A stretch of 64,000 nt of DNA, taken from contig JACKBR010000008.1 of the NCBI GenBank assembly GCA_020634495.1, positions 1 through 64,000 on the forward strand. Direction: 5' to 3'. The notes beneath the pieces are model-generated. The model was not told the DNA's origin, searched no databases, and saw only the letters and a program-made list of their open reading frames with translations. This stretch comes from Ardenticatenaceae bacterium (GTDB lineage: Bacteria > Chloroflexota > Anaerolineae > Promineifilales > Promineifilaceae). Positions 43,578 through 52,609 of this stretch are shown piece after piece. How positions within the stretch are numbered: position 1 is the first letter of the stretch; every line of letters starts with the position of its first letter. Position numbers and translations under genes: made by a program.

Positions 43578-45752
43578 TTATGGCGTGGCGCTGAGGATGT
43601 ATAAACCTCCTGAACCGGCTGAGACGAAAAGTGTATTTTCGACCGCTGTGAGACGGCCGTACCAACCCGGCAGCCCAATGGAACCAATCACCTTCGGTTG
43701 GTCTGGCTTGCTTACATCCAGTGCGCGGACGGTGTTGTCGCGGGAGATGATGTAGAGCCGCTGCCCAACGGTGACGGAATCCACGACGTCTATAAACGGT
43801 AGCTGCCACTGGTTGATGAGGTACGGCCGTTCTGCATCCGCTACATCAATGACCATCATGGAGTGGCAATTGTAGCCATCACACATGGCATAAACTGCCT
43901 GGCCTGCCACCGCCAGCCGCGTTGCGGCAGCTGGCAAGGTGATGCTGCTTACCTTTTGGGGTTCCAGCGGCTGCCTGATGTCGATTATCACCACCGTTCT
44001 TGGCTCGTAGCCACCCAGCAGATAAAGAAAACCATCGCTGGCAACCAACGCTTCTACGGTGGATAGCCCTGTTTGAACCAGCCCTACTCGCTGCGGGTTG
44101 GTGGGGTCTTGCAGATTAAAAACGCCTAAATTGCCCGTGAACGAATATTGATTTTGCATGGGCATGTAGAGCACGCTGCCAACCAGCGCAGTGCCGTGCA
44201 GACTGCCTAAAGTCTCAGCTTCTTCGGGGGGAGCGTAAAGCTGGGTCAGATTAGCTGGGCTGCTGGCGTCATAAATGACAACGCTGCTGTTCCAGGCAGG
44301 CACCACAACGGTTTGATCTGTGCCCAAAAGTTCCAGCAGTTGATTTCCGTTATAAGGATCAGACTTGCCTAACAGGGCAGGATTTGGCTGATTCAAATCA
44401 AGGCTGGCAATGATGGAGCCGCGTCCCTCGCTGGTTAGCACATAGCTGCTGTCCTGGCCTGGCAAAATATCATCGATGGTTTGAATGCCTGGAGGTGCGG
44501 TAAAGTGGCCCAGCAGTTCTAAATTGGCCGGATCACGGGTGCTGTAAATTTGCAGCCCGCTAATTCCCGCTACATACAGCAGCTCGCCGCTGCCAACTAT
44601 CTGGCTGATGCAGTTTTGTGGATCAAATTCGGCCGTTTTTTGGGGCGCTTCGGGTTCAGAAATGTCTATGATGGTGATCTGGCTGTTACAGTAGCCGAAT
44701 TCGCCGAAGGTGTAGCTGCTGGCCAGAATGTTGTTGTTCCCAGTCATTTCAGTTGTGAAGTTCAGGGATACAGGATCGTTTTGGGGTACGACCTGGGGGT
44801 TGGTCGGGTCGGTTAGATCATAAATGGTAAAGTGGTTTGTTTGGCCGAGATAGAAGAGGTAGAGAAGATTTTGCTGAACGGCCGTAAACACCTGATAAAT
44901 TTCCTTATCGGCCCCAATCCGGCTGAGTTCCTGCGTGGGGTTTTGCGGATCGACGATCTGAATACCTTGTTTGGTCGGGAAAAAGAGCAGATCGCTGGTG
45001 GCGCTGAACATCGCTTGCTCGTTGATCGGCATGGCTCCCGCAAAAGTGGGTTGGCCATCATCTGCCAGATCAAACCAGATTAAGTCGCCTTTGTTGATGG
45101 TGTAATCGACATTGCTTATGAAAATACGGCCGTCACTGATAGCAATTTGAACGGCATAGGTTGTGGTGTCGCCGCTGTAGTTGGGGCCGCCGTTTAACAA
45201 TCGGATGTTGGCTGGATCAGACACGTCCAATACAACCAGCCCGGCGCGTCCAGCCGCGCCAAAAATAAAAGAACCTTCCTGGGCAATGTCCAACAAGGTA
45301 TCACCTAAAATAGCGCTTTGGCCAAGAAAGTTGGGCGCGGTCGGGTCAGCGACATCCACAGCAACCAGACGCGGGCCAACTGCAAGATAAGCAACGGGGC
45401 CATCGACTAGCACTGCCTGCGGCATCCCGCCAATCTGATTTTGTAGGGTGAAGTTCAGGCTGTTTTCTGTGGGCAATGGGGGATAGTCCGGCGTGGGAGT
45501 TGGAGTTGGCTCAATGTAGCGGGGTTGAACGGCCGTTGGCTCTGACAGCGGCCTGGTGGGGGTGGGGGAGGCAATTTCTATTGTGGTTGCTGCTTGGGTT
45601 GGCGCAACGGCCGTTGCCGCCACGGTTGCTGCGGTTTCAGTCGGCAGCGGAGTCGGGCGAGCTTCGGCAACGGTACAAGCGCTGAAAAGGGCAAGGATGA
45701 GGAGGGAAACGGCCGTCTTTGGCCAGGTTTTTAGCGTAAATAATGTGGTCAT
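43578..45752 (-). CDS. LVIVD-repeat propeller lipoprotein
   Basis: A 724-residue exported protein. The signal peptide ends in ALFSAC (lipobox Cys about 26), followed by a Thr/Pro/Ala-rich linker to about residue 95 that includes several A-T-A-V tripeptides encoded by ACGGCCGT. The rest is a series of about 40-45-residue repeats with the LVIVD pattern, e.g. GRAGLVVLDVSDPANIRLLN, GIQIVDPQNPTQELSRIG, LAVAGQAVYAMCDG and LYIISRDNTVRALDVSKPDQ, which form a beta-propeller. Members are surface-located and probably bind protein or sugar; the ligand is unknown. Pro/Thr linkers of this kind are common in Chloroflexota lipoproteins. Confidence 0.85.
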   Translation of the reverse strand: MTTLFTLKTWPKTAVSLLILALFSACTVAEARPTPLPTETAATVAATAVAPTQAATTIEIASPTPTRPLSEPTAVQPRYIEPTPTPTPDYPPLPTENSLNFTLQNQIGGMPQAVLVDGPVAYLAVGPRLVAVDVADPTAPNFLGQSAILGDTLLDIAQEGSFIFGAAGRAGLVVLDVSDPANIRLLNGGPNYSGDTTTYAVQIAISDGRIFISNVDYTINKGDLIWFDLADDGQPTFAGAMPINEQAMFSATSDLLFFPTKQGIQIVDPQNPTQELSRIGADKEIYQVFTAVQQNLLYLFYLGQTNHFTIYDLTDPTNPQVVPQNDPVSLNFTTEMTGNNNILASSYTFGEFGYCNSQITIIDISEPEAPQKTAEFDPQNCISQIVGSGELLYVAGISGLQIYSTRDPANLELLGHFTAPPGIQTIDDILPGQDSSYVLTSEGRGSIIASLDLNQPNPALLGKSDPYNGNQLLELLGTDQTVVVPAWNSSVVIYDASSPANLTQLYAPPEEAETLGSLHGTALVGSVLYMPMQNQYSFTGNLGVFNLQDPTNPQRVGLVQTGLSTVEALVASDGFLYLLGGYEPRTVVIIDIRQPLEPQKVSSITLPAAATRLAVAGQAVYAMCDGYNCHSMMVIDVADAERPYLINQWQLPFIDVVDSVTVGQRLYIISRDNTVRALDVSKPDQPKVIGSIGLPGWYGRLTAVENTLFVSAGSGGLYILSATP

Positions 45753-45937
45753 GGCGTGTCCACCTTAAAATAGTATCTCCCCACTTTAGCATCGAAAATT
45801 GTTGGCTGTGAGACGGCCGTACCGCAATTTGCCTACGACTGACCTGCTTTTGCACAAATGACCCTTGCCGTTTATAGTTTTAGCCAGAGAATTCCTCACC
45901 CAACCGAGCCAAAACCGGTAGCAATTAAGGAGATGCC

Positions 45938-46738
45938 GTGTCCGTGACGCTTCCCTCATATGAAACTGTTGAATATGCTCAAGATGAGCAGGTTGCTTTT
46001 ATTACCCTGAACCGGCCAGAGCGGCGCAATGCCCTCAATGCCGCCTTAAACCGTGATTTGCTGGCGGCGTTTGGCCAGGCCCGCGATGATGCCTCTGTGC
46101 GGGCAATCGTTCTGACCGGAGCTGGCAAAGGATTCTGCGCCGGGGCAGATTTGTCTGGCTTTGCGGCGCAGCCTACGGCCGAACAAGTTTACGACAGCAT
46201 TATAAATAGTTATCAGCCGCTGATGGGCCTCATTACCACCATCGAGAAGCCCGTCATTGGCGCGATTAACGGGGTGGCAGCTGGTGCAGGCGCCTCATTG
46301 GCCCTGGCCTGCGATCTGCTTGTCATGGCAGAAGATGCCAGTTTGATGATGGCTTTTAGCAACATTGGCCTGGTGCCAGATGCGGGAGCCTGCTGGTTTT
46401 TGGTGCGGCAGGTTGGCTACAGCCGCGCTTACCAGATTGCCATCGAAGGGGAGCAGATTTCCGCCGAGCGCTGTGCGTCCTTTGGCCTGGCCAACAAGGT
46501 GGCTGCGCCAGACCAGCTGCTGGCAGAAGCGACAGCCTGGGCACATCAATTGGCCAAACGGCCGACTTTGGCCCTGGGCCTAACCAAACACGCGCTCAAC
46601 CATGCTGCCGGGCATGACTTGGCCAGCACCATCGAGTACGAAGCTCGCTTGCAAAAGCAAACCATCCCCAGCCATGACCATTTGGAAGGTGTGCAAGCCT
46701 TTGCCGAGCGGCGCGCTCCTACGTTTAAGGGACGCTAA
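45938..46738 (+). CDS. Enoyl-CoA hydratase/isomerase (crotonase fold)
   Basis: A 266-residue crotonase. GTG start at 45938 with AAGGAG upstream. Oxyanion-hole motifs are VLTGAGKGFCAGADLSGF (about residue 65) and PVIGAINGVAAGAGASLALA (about 105). NIGLVPDAGACWFLVRQVGY follows, with Asp at the position of the second catalytic acid; the first Glu of true hydratases is not evident, so isomerase or PaaG-like activity is possible. The first gene of a plus-strand series with a ketoacyl-type reductase and an acyl-CoA dehydrogenase, suggesting fatty-acid or hydroxy-acid breakdown. Confidence 0.88.
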   Translation: MSVTLPSYETVEYAQDEQVAFITLNRPERRNALNAALNRDLLAAFGQARDDASVRAIVLTGAGKGFCAGADLSGFAAQPTAEQVYDSIINSYQPLMGLITTIEKPVIGAINGVAAGAGASLALACDLLVMAEDASLMMAFSNIGLVPDAGACWFLVRQVGYSRAYQIAIEGEQISAERCASFGLANKVAAPDQLLAEATAWAHQLAKRPTLALGLTKHALNHAAGHDLASTIEYEARLQKQTIPSHDHLEGVQAFAERRAPTFKGR

Positions 46739-46759
46739 AATCCTGTATTTTCTGAACAT

Positions 46760-46815
46760 GGAGAAGAAGCTTTTCCTCTTTCTCTGTGTTCTCTGCGCTC
46801 TCCGCGGTTAAATTT
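46760..46815. repeat. CTCTGCG-type words
   Basis: CTCTTTCTCTGTGTTCTCTGCGCTCTCCGCGGTTAAATT-type words occupy the gap between the crotonase and SDR genes and overlap the promoter region of the latter. Confidence 0.65.
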
Positions 46816-46831
46816 TTTAAGAGGAGGAAGA

Positions 46832-47608
46832 ATGAGTCAACCTGATTTTGATTTATCTGGAAAAGTAGCCTTGATTACCGGTGCTTCCCGGGGCATTGGG
46901 CAAGCCATTGCCGAAACGTATGCTGCGGCTGGGGCCAAGGTGGTGTTGGCCAGCCGCAAGCAGGCGGGTTTGGATGAAGTTGCTGAGATTATTCGGAGCA
47001 ATGGCGGTGTGGCACTGCCCATTGCGGCACACACGGGAGAGGATACGGCCGTAAACGCCCTGATCGCCCAGGCAACCGAAGCGTTTGGCGGCATTGACAT
47101 TGTCGTCAACAACGCCGCCACCAATCCCCATTTTGGCCCAACCATTACCGCTGAGGACAGCCATTGGGATAAAATTTTGGATGTCAACGTGAAAGGGTAT
47201 TTTCGCGTAGCCAAGCTGTGTGTGCCCAGCATGAAGGCGCGTGGCGGCGGCAAAATCATTAATGTCGCATCCATTGCGGGCATGGAACCGCAGCCGGGCA
47301 TGGGGGTGTATTGTGTGAGCAAAGCGGCCGTTCTCATGCTCACAAAAGTATTGGCTGCCGAACTGGCCGCCGACAACATTCAGGTGAACGCCATTGCGCC
47401 AGGCTTTATCAAAACCAAATTTAGCTCAGCCATCTGGGGGAATCCCCAACTGCATGATGCGGTCATCAAGCAAATTCCACAACAGCGCATGGCAGAGCCG
47501 GAAGAATTAACAGGTATCGCCCTCTACCTGGCCTCCGATGCGTCTAGCTTTACCACGGGCGCAACCATGTTAATCGATGGCGGACAATTTGTAGGCAACA
47601 GTATTTAG
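46832..47608 (+). CDS. Short-chain dehydrogenase/reductase, FabG-like
   Basis: A 258-residue classical SDR. Cofactor motif [20 protein letters not shown] (residues about 10-30), NNAATNPHF (about 90), catalytic Ser in [10 protein letters not shown] and Tyr-Lys in [28 protein letters not shown] and [19 protein letters not shown] close the fold. The R in ASRKQ suggests NADP(H). Ribosome site GAGGAGGA lies before ATG 46832. It is likely a 3-hydroxyacyl-CoA dehydrogenase or 3-oxoacyl reductase of the surrounding acyl-CoA series; the acyl chain length is unknown. Confidence 0.9.
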   Translation: MSQPDFDLSGKVALITGASRGIGQAIAETYAAAGAKVVLASRKQAGLDEVAEIIRSNGGVALPIAAHTGEDTAVNALIAQATEAFGGIDIVVNNAATNPHFGPTITAEDSHWDKILDVNVKGYFRVAKLCVPSMKARGGGKIINVASIAGMEPQPGMGVYCVSKAAVLMLTKVLAAELAADNIQVNAIAPGFIKTKFSSAIWGNPQLHDAVIKQIPQQRMAEPEELTGIALYLASDASSFTTGATMLIDGGQFVGNSI

Positions 47609-47609
47609 T

Positions 47610-47662
47610 GACCAGTCGATCAGTGATCAGTTTTCGGTAACTATCTACTGAACACTGCTTAC
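47610..47662. repeat. CAGTGATCAG word/anti-word element
   Basis: GTGACCAGTCGATCAGTGATCAG, then inverse words CTACTGAACACTGCTTACTG between the SDR and ACAD genes, related to the element at 7739-7838. Confidence 0.7.
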
Positions 47663-47685
47663 TGTGGAAAAAAGGAGTTCCCACA

Positions 47686-48873
47686 GTGTTTGATCTTTCC
47701 CCTGAGTTTAAAAAGAATTTAGCCACGATTCGTGCATTTGTACGTGAAGAGCTGTTTCCCCTGGAGCGAGAATATCTGGCGCATGGCTTCAATGCGCTGG
47801 AGCCTACGTTGCAGCAGAAGCGGCAAAAAGTTAAAGATTTAGGGCTGTGGCTGCCGCAGGTGCCCAAAGAATATGGCGGCATGGGGCTGACGTTGTTTGA
47901 GCATGGCCTGGTCAGTCAGGAGCTGGGCCAGACGCCTTTTGGGCATTACACGTTTAACTGCCAGGCTCCAGACGCGGGCAATATAGAAATTTTAATTGAG
48001 CACGGCACGCCGGAGCAGAAGGAAAAGTTCTTGATGCCCTTGCTGCGGGGCGAGATTCGCAGTTGTTTTTCGATGACGGAGCCGGAACATGCCGGGTCTA
48101 ACCCGACGATCATGAGCTGTACGGCCGTTCACGAGGGTGACAGCTACATTATTGATGGCCACAAATGGTTTACCAGCTCAGCCGATGGCGCGGCCTTTGC
48201 GGTGGTCATGGCCATTACCAATCCAGAAGCCAGCCGCCACGCCCGCGCCAGCCAAATCCTTGTGCCGTTGGACACGCCAGGTTACACGCTGGTGCGCAAC
48301 ATTTCCGTAATGGGTGAACCGGGCGACGGCTGGGGCAGCCATGCAGAGGTGCGCTATGATGATGTGCGCGTGCCGTTGACCAACCTGCTTGGCAAAGAAG
48401 GCGCAGGGTTTGCCATCGCCCAGGAACGGCTGGGCCCAGGCCGCATTCACCACTGTATGCGCTGGTTGGGCATTTGTGAGCGCAGCTTTGAACTTATGTG
48501 TCGCTATGCCTTGAAGCGTGAAGTGGCTCCAGGACGGCCGTTGGCTGGCCAACAAACCATCCAAAACTGGGTGGCCGAAAGCCGTGCTGAAATCAACGCT
48601 GCCCGCCTCATGGTGCTGGCCACCGCCAAGCGCATTGACGAAGAAGGGCAGTACGCCGCTCGCGACGACATTTCGCTGATTAAATTTTATGTAGCTGGCG
48701 TGTTGCAAAAGGTGCTGGATCGTGCCTTGCAGGTGCATGGCGGCCTGGGCATGACAGACGATACGCCCATTGCCTACTGGTTCCGCCACGAACGCGCCGC
48801 CCGCATCTACGATGGGCCAGATGAAGTGCATAAATGGTCGGTGGCTCGGCGGATTTTTGCCGAATACCAGTGA
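47686..48873 (+). CDS. Acyl-CoA dehydrogenase, ACAD10/11 (LvaC)-like
   Basis: A 395-residue flavoprotein with a GTG start at 47686 (AAAGGAG upstream). FSMTEPEHAGSNPTIMSCTA (about residue 125) and DGHKWFTSSADGAAFAVVM are standard FAD-binding segments; RLGPGRIHHCMRWLGICERS and QVHGGLGMTDDTPIAYWFRH follow. The terminal motif is IYDGPDEVHKW rather than the usual Y-E-G-T, as in ACAD10/11 and LvaC. In those systems an APH-type kinase phosphorylates a 4-hydroxyacyl-CoA and the ACAD eliminates phosphate. A kinase of that type lies at 49327, supporting this reading, but substrate is inferred. Confidence 0.85.
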   Translation: MFDLSPEFKKNLATIRAFVREELFPLEREYLAHGFNALEPTLQQKRQKVKDLGLWLPQVPKEYGGMGLTLFEHGLVSQELGQTPFGHYTFNCQAPDAGNIEILIEHGTPEQKEKFLMPLLRGEIRSCFSMTEPEHAGSNPTIMSCTAVHEGDSYIIDGHKWFTSSADGAAFAVVMAITNPEASRHARASQILVPLDTPGYTLVRNISVMGEPGDGWGSHAEVRYDDVRVPLTNLLGKEGAGFAIAQERLGPGRIHHCMRWLGICERSFELMCRYALKREVAPGRPLAGQQTIQNWVAESRAEINAARLMVLATAKRIDEEGQYAARDDISLIKFYVAGVLQKVLDRALQVHGGLGMTDDTPIAYWFRHERAARIYDGPDEVHKWSVARRIFAEYQ

Positions 48874-48889
48874 GGGGTGTACGGCGTTT

Positions 48890-48958
48890 GGTAATCGGTG
48901 ATCGGTGTTCGGTAATCGGTAATCGGTAATCGGTAATCGGTAATCGGTAATCAGTAAG
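48890..48958. repeat. Tandem GGTAATC heptamer array
   Basis: About ten consecutive 7-bp units: GGTAATC, GGTGATC, GGTGTTC, then six perfect GGTAATC units and a degenerate end. Unlike most elements here no inverse half is present. Confidence 0.9.
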
Positions 48959-49011
48959 TGATGCCCTGGTTAGAAGAATCGTCTAATTTTCGTCTAAAAA
49001 TCGTCTAAACG

Positions 49012-49327
49012 ATGCGATTTTCTGGTGTGAGGAAAGGGACTCTGGCAGTTTTTGTTGGTGCTTTATTGCTGTTTCTTGTTTTGGCTGCCGAGATTTATTG
49101 CTTTTCGGCAAAAGAGGAGCGTGGTGAGGCTGACGCAGCTATTGTTTTGGGTGCTGCTGTGTGGGATGGGTTTAGACATTGTTTCGTCGCCCACGCCCAC
49201 AACGCGATATAGAACCTGGCGCTCGAAATTGCCATCTTTGCTTTATGAGACCTGGTTTTATGCGCTGTACTTAGGGCAACGGCCGTTTCTGGATCAGACA
49301 AATTGCGGTATGGGGAAAGTTGAGTGA
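49012..49327 (+). pseudogene. Remnant of a DUF218 (YdcF/SanA-like) membrane protein
   Basis: From ATG 49012 a signal-anchor-like start (GTLAVFVGALLLFLVLAAEI) leads to ADAAIVLGAAVWDG, the conserved N-terminal motif of the DUF218 family. After that the frame ends at 49212; another frame (49052-49327) carries ETWFYALYLGQRPF without recognisable continuation. The family is normally 200 residues or longer and continues with PSPVFAxR, of which only traces (SPTPTTRYR) remain. I call it a decayed gene or a frameshifted fragment. It lies directly upstream of the APH-like kinase gene, whose ribosome site it contains. Confidence 0.5.
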
Positions 49328-50403
49328 TGAAAGACACGATGGAAGTGCGGCCGGATGAGCGGTTTGATGTGGCCAAGGTTGCGGCGTACCTGCGGGGCAA
49401 GCTGCCCGGCAGCGAAAACGAGCTGCGCGTGGCGCAGTTTGGCGGCGGCGCGGCGAATCTAACCTACCTGCTAGATTATGGCAGCCACGAATACGTTTTG
49501 CGGCGGCCGCCTTTGGGGCCAGTGGCCAAATCGGCCCACGACATGGCGCGGGAGTACAAGGTGCTCTCTGTGCTGCATCAGGTTTTGCCCACCGCGCCGC
49601 GCGCCTTTTTGTACTGCGAGGACAGGGACCTCATCGGCGCAGACTTTTTTGTGATGGAGCGGCGCAAAGGAGTGGTGGTGCGGCGGACGATGCCGCCGCA
49701 TTTTGCCGACATACCTGCTGCGCCGCGCCGCATGAGCGAGGCGTTGGTGGATTCACTGGCCCAGCTTCACGCGGTGGATTTTGCCGCTCTGGGCTTGTCT
49801 GATCTGGGCAAGCCGCAGGGCTTTATTGAGCGGCAGGTGGAGGGCTGGTACAGGCGGTGGCACGCGGCCCGGCAGTTTGATGGGGCGGAAGCGGTGCCAG
49901 AAATGGACAGCGCTTACAAATGGCTCAAGGAAAACCTGCCGGACTCCGCAGAATTTTCCCTGGTACACAACGATTACAAGTTGGATAATGTAATGCTGGC
50001 GCTGGATGATCCGGGGCGGATGGTGGCCATTTTTGATTGGGACATGTGTACGCTGGGCGACCCGATGTCTGATTTGGGGGCGCTGCTGTGTTACTGGACG
50101 GAACCAACTGACCCGCCATATCTTCAGGGCATTTCGCGGATGCCGCCCAGCGATTTAGGCTTTCTGACGCGACGTGAATTGGTGGAACGATATGCTGAAA
50201 AAAGCGGCCGTTCCATCCACAACATAAATTATTATCACACGCTGGGGCTGTTTCGTCTGACGGTGATTTTGGCCCAGATTTACATCCGGTATGTGCGTGG
50301 CCAAACGCAGGACGAGCGGTTTGCCCCGTTTGGCAGCATGATTCCGTTGATGGCCAAAGCGGCCGTTGATGTGATGCACGGCCGTTTTGGGGCCGTCGGT
50401 TAA
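49327..50403 (+). CDS. APH-family kinase, ACAD10/11 (LvaA)-like
   Basis: A 358-residue aminoglycoside-phosphotransferase-fold protein from ATG 49327. VAQFGGGAANLTYLLDYG (nucleotide loop, about residue 37), YVLRRPPLGPVAKSAHDMAR (invariant Lys/Arg region), catalytic FSLVHNDYKLDNVMLALDD (about 215) and the metal loop VAIFDWDMCTLGDPMSDLGA (about 237) match the family. TQDERFAPFG near the end is typical of the clade fused to ACAD domains in human ACAD10/11 and of LvaA. Together with the ACAD at 47686 it forms a plausible 4-hydroxyacyl-CoA phosphorylation/elimination pair. Drug resistance is unlikely. Confidence 0.82.
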   Translation: MKDTMEVRPDERFDVAKVAAYLRGKLPGSENELRVAQFGGGAANLTYLLDYGSHEYVLRRPPLGPVAKSAHDMAREYKVLSVLHQVLPTAPRAFLYCEDRDLIGADFFVMERRKGVVVRRTMPPHFADIPAAPRRMSEALVDSLAQLHAVDFAALGLSDLGKPQGFIERQVEGWYRRWHAARQFDGAEAVPEMDSAYKWLKENLPDSAEFSLVHNDYKLDNVMLALDDPGRMVAIFDWDMCTLGDPMSDLGALLCYWTEPTDPPYLQGISRMPPSDLGFLTRRELVERYAEKSGRSIHNINYYHTLGLFRLTVILAQIYIRYVRGQTQDERFAPFGSMIPLMAKAAVDVMHGRFGAVG

Positions 50404-50404
50404 A

Positions 50405-50842
50405 ATGCCTGCGTTATTTCTCTATCTTTTGCGCCTGGTGCGGGGCGTTCGGGATGGCCTTAAGGAGCCAGAATTTCGCGGCCTGTTTTGGTCTGTGCTG
50501 CTCATTTTGCTCACCGGCACCTGGTTTTACCATCAAGTGGAGGGGTGGGGCTGGTTAGATTCTTTTTACTTTAGCGTGATCACGTTGACAACGGTGGGCT
50601 ATGGCGACTTTTCACCACAAACGGCCGTTGGTAAAATTTTCACCATCGTTTACATTATCATTGGTTTAGGCATACTTTCAAGCTTCATTTTGCTGCTGGC
50701 CGATTTTCAGGGTCGCAAACCATCAAGCCTGTGGCAGCGCGTCACGGGTCAAGAGAAACGGCCGTCGGCAAAGCCATTATCTATGCAGGACGAAACCCCA
50801 CAACGGGGTGAGGAGGATTCTCATGCCACAAATTCGCGTTAA
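50405..50842 (+). CDS. Two-helix potassium channel
   Basis: A 145-residue Ion_trans_2 protein. First helix VLLILLTGTWFYHQVEG (about residues 27-45), pore helix and selectivity filter LTTVGYGDFSPQT (about 60-72), second helix FTIVYIIIGLGILSSFILLL. The filter T-V-G-Y-G-D is that of K+ channels. A basic, Ser/Pro-rich tail of about 45 residues follows, with no RCK or cyclic-nucleotide domain, so the gating signal is not evident. The start of the next gene overlaps its last 20 bases. An earlier in-frame GTG at 50387 overlaps the kinase gene and is less likely. Confidence 0.87.
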   Translation: MPALFLYLLRLVRGVRDGLKEPEFRGLFWSVLLILLTGTWFYHQVEGWGWLDSFYFSVITLTTVGYGDFSPQTAVGKIFTIVYIIIGLGILSSFILLLADFQGRKPSSLWQRVTGQEKRPSAKPLSMQDETPQRGEEDSHATNSR

Positions 50843-51617
50843 TAACGTGGAGCTGTTTTACGAGGAACAAGGTTCGGGTTCTGAAGTGATGCTGTTTTCC
50901 CATGGCTATTTAATGGATCACACCATGTACGCTGGCCAAATCGAGGCATTCAAAGACCGGTTTCGCTGTGTAGCTTATGATCATCGGGGACACGGCCGTT
51001 CTGAACAGGTGACCAGCAGCTATGATCTGGATGCGCTGGTGAACGACGCCATCGCGCTGATTGAAGCTTTAGAAATTGGCCCGGTGCATTTTGTAGGCAT
51101 GTCTACCGGCGGCTTTGTGGGGCTGCGCCTGGCCCTGCGGCGGCCAGATTTCTGCGGTGCTCATCGACACCTCGCTGACGCTGAGGACAAGAAAATTGAA
51201 GCAGTACAACTTGCTGCTAAAAACGGTGAATATGGTTGGCTGGCGACCCGTCGGTTGGCGGGTAATGCCATATTCTATGAAGTGTTCCTGGACGATGACC
51301 AGCGAAAGGACGAAGTGAAAAAATGGCGCGGCATCATTACTGGCCATAACACCAAGGCTGTTACCGCCTTTGCCAATGCCATTTTTAGCCGGGACAGCGT
51401 GGTAGATCAGCTGGGGAATATCCAAACCCCCACCGTCGTCATCGTGGGGAAGCATGATTCAGCAACGCCCGCTTCTTATTCGCAAACGATGGCGGATCGC
51501 ATTCATGATTGCCGTTTGCGCGTCATTCCCGATTCGGGACATTCTTCGCCCGTAGAGAAGCCTCGCGCTGTGGCGGAAGCGATGCGTGTGTTTTTTGAAC
51601 GGGTGGGAATTCTTTAG
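50823..51617 (+). CDS. Alpha/beta hydrolase, with local double indel
   Basis: A 264-residue hydrolase. Start ATG 50823 with GAGGAGG upstream. Core motifs: VMLFSHGYLMDHTMYAGQIE (oxyanion region), FRCVAYDHRGHGRSEQVTSS, VHFVGMSTGGFVGLRLAL (nucleophile Ser in GMSTGG, about residue 90) and DSGHSSPVEKPRAVAEAMRV with the catalytic His. Between about 51155 and 51178 the frame slips: the present reading is CGAHRHLA, but the alternate frame gives SAVLIDTS, the conserved strand of the family, before returning. Two nearby indels therefore alter seven residues without breaking the ORF. Substrate unknown. Confidence 0.82.
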   Translation: MPQIRVNNVELFYEEQGSGSEVMLFSHGYLMDHTMYAGQIEAFKDRFRCVAYDHRGHGRSEQVTSSYDLDALVNDAIALIEALEIGPVHFVGMSTGGFVGLRLALRRPDFCGAHRHLADAEDKKIEAVQLAAKNGEYGWLATRRLAGNAIFYEVFLDDDQRKDEVKKWRGIITGHNTKAVTAFANAIFSRDSVVDQLGNIQTPTVVIVGKHDSATPASYSQTMADRIHDCRLRVIPDSGHSSPVEKPRAVAEAMRVFFERVGIL

Positions 51618-51625
51618 AGATTAGA

Positions 51626-52462
51626 ATGGAATACCGGTCTATTTTTAGGGCAGATTTGTTTGCTGGGCAGACAATCATTGTCACAGGTGGCGGCAGCGGC
51701 ATTGGCCGGGCAACGGCCGTTGAGCTGGCCAGCCTCGGTGCGCATGTGGTGCTGGTGGGGCGGACGTTGGCAAAGTTAACGGCCGTTCAGCAAGAAATTG
51801 CCAGCATGGGCGGCGACGCCTCAACCTTTGTCGGCAACATCCGCGAAGAAGAGCAGGTGCAGGCGCTGTTTGCCACTGTGCTGGCCAGGCGTGGCGCAGT
51901 TCACGGTTTGGTCAACAATGCGGGTGGCCAGTTTTTAAGCCCTGCCGAATTCATCAGCAAAAAAGGGTTTCATGCCGTGGTGGAAACGAACCTGACAGGC
52001 ACCTTTTTGATGTGCCGCGAGGCGTACACCCAGGCGATGGGCGACAAGGGCGGGGCCATCGTCAACATGCTGATGGAAAATTGGCGCGGCTTCCCCGGCA
52101 TGGCACATTCTGCGGCAGCACGGGCCGGGGTGGAAAACCTGACCAAAACATTGGCGGTGGAATGGGCCCGGTCTGGCGTGCGGGTGAATGCTGTTGCCCC
52201 CGGTTTGATTGAGTCCAGCGGTTTGGACAATTATCCAGAGGTTGCCCAGAACTTTATTCAGGAAGTGGTAAAAGACATTCCCTTTAAGCGAATGGGCACT
52301 GAGAGCGAAACGGCCGCAGCCATTGTTTTTCTACTTTCCCCAGCAGCCAGCTACATCAGCGGCGAATCAATCCGCATAGATGGGGCCAGTTCGCTCTGGC
52401 GCAAAACGTGGGAAATTGAGGAGCATGACCAGGCTCCCCGGCCCTACGATGGCTTTGCCTGA
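51626..52462 (+). CDS. SDR of the trans-2-enoyl-CoA reductase (PECR) type
   Basis: A 278-residue SDR with TIIVTGGGSGIGRATAVELA (cofactor) and VNNAGGQFLSPAEFIS. The usual Tyr-x-x-x-Lys is missing: the segment reads MAHSAAARAGVENLTKTLAV. H-S-A-A-A-R-A-G is the sequence seen in peroxisomal trans-2-enoyl-CoA reductase and 2,4-dienoyl-CoA reductase relatives. This suggests reduction of an enoyl-CoA double bond with NADPH rather than alcohol oxidation. It is separated from the hydrolase gene by eight bases and probably cotranscribed; the C-terminus WEIEEHDQAPRPYDGFA is family-like. Confidence 0.82.
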   Translation: MEYRSIFRADLFAGQTIIVTGGGSGIGRATAVELASLGAHVVLVGRTLAKLTAVQQEIASMGGDASTFVGNIREEEQVQALFATVLARRGAVHGLVNNAGGQFLSPAEFISKKGFHAVVETNLTGTFLMCREAYTQAMGDKGGAIVNMLMENWRGFPGMAHSAAARAGVENLTKTLAVEWARSGVRVNAVAPGLIESSGLDNYPEVAQNFIQEVVKDIPFKRMGTESETAAAIVFLLSPAASYISGESIRIDGASSLWRKTWEIEEHDQAPRPYDGFA

Positions 52463-52609
52463 CCCTGTTTTCTAGCCGGGCATGTCAACTCCCCCTTTAT
52501 GCGGCATAATAACGGCCGTAATCTGGCAGAATAAGACGAAGAAGGGGCAGCCAGTTGTTGGGAAGACGTATAGACAAAGCATGTACCGTAACCAGCAGGA
52601 AATAGACTC

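Noticed and set aside
48890..48958. CRISPR array
   Set aside because: Units are 7 bp and contiguous with no spacers, and no cas gene is in the window.
49327..50403. Aminoglycoside resistance kinase
   Set aside because: The sequence and the neighbouring ACAD place it with the ACAD10/11-type acyl-CoA kinases and not with drug-resistance enzymes.
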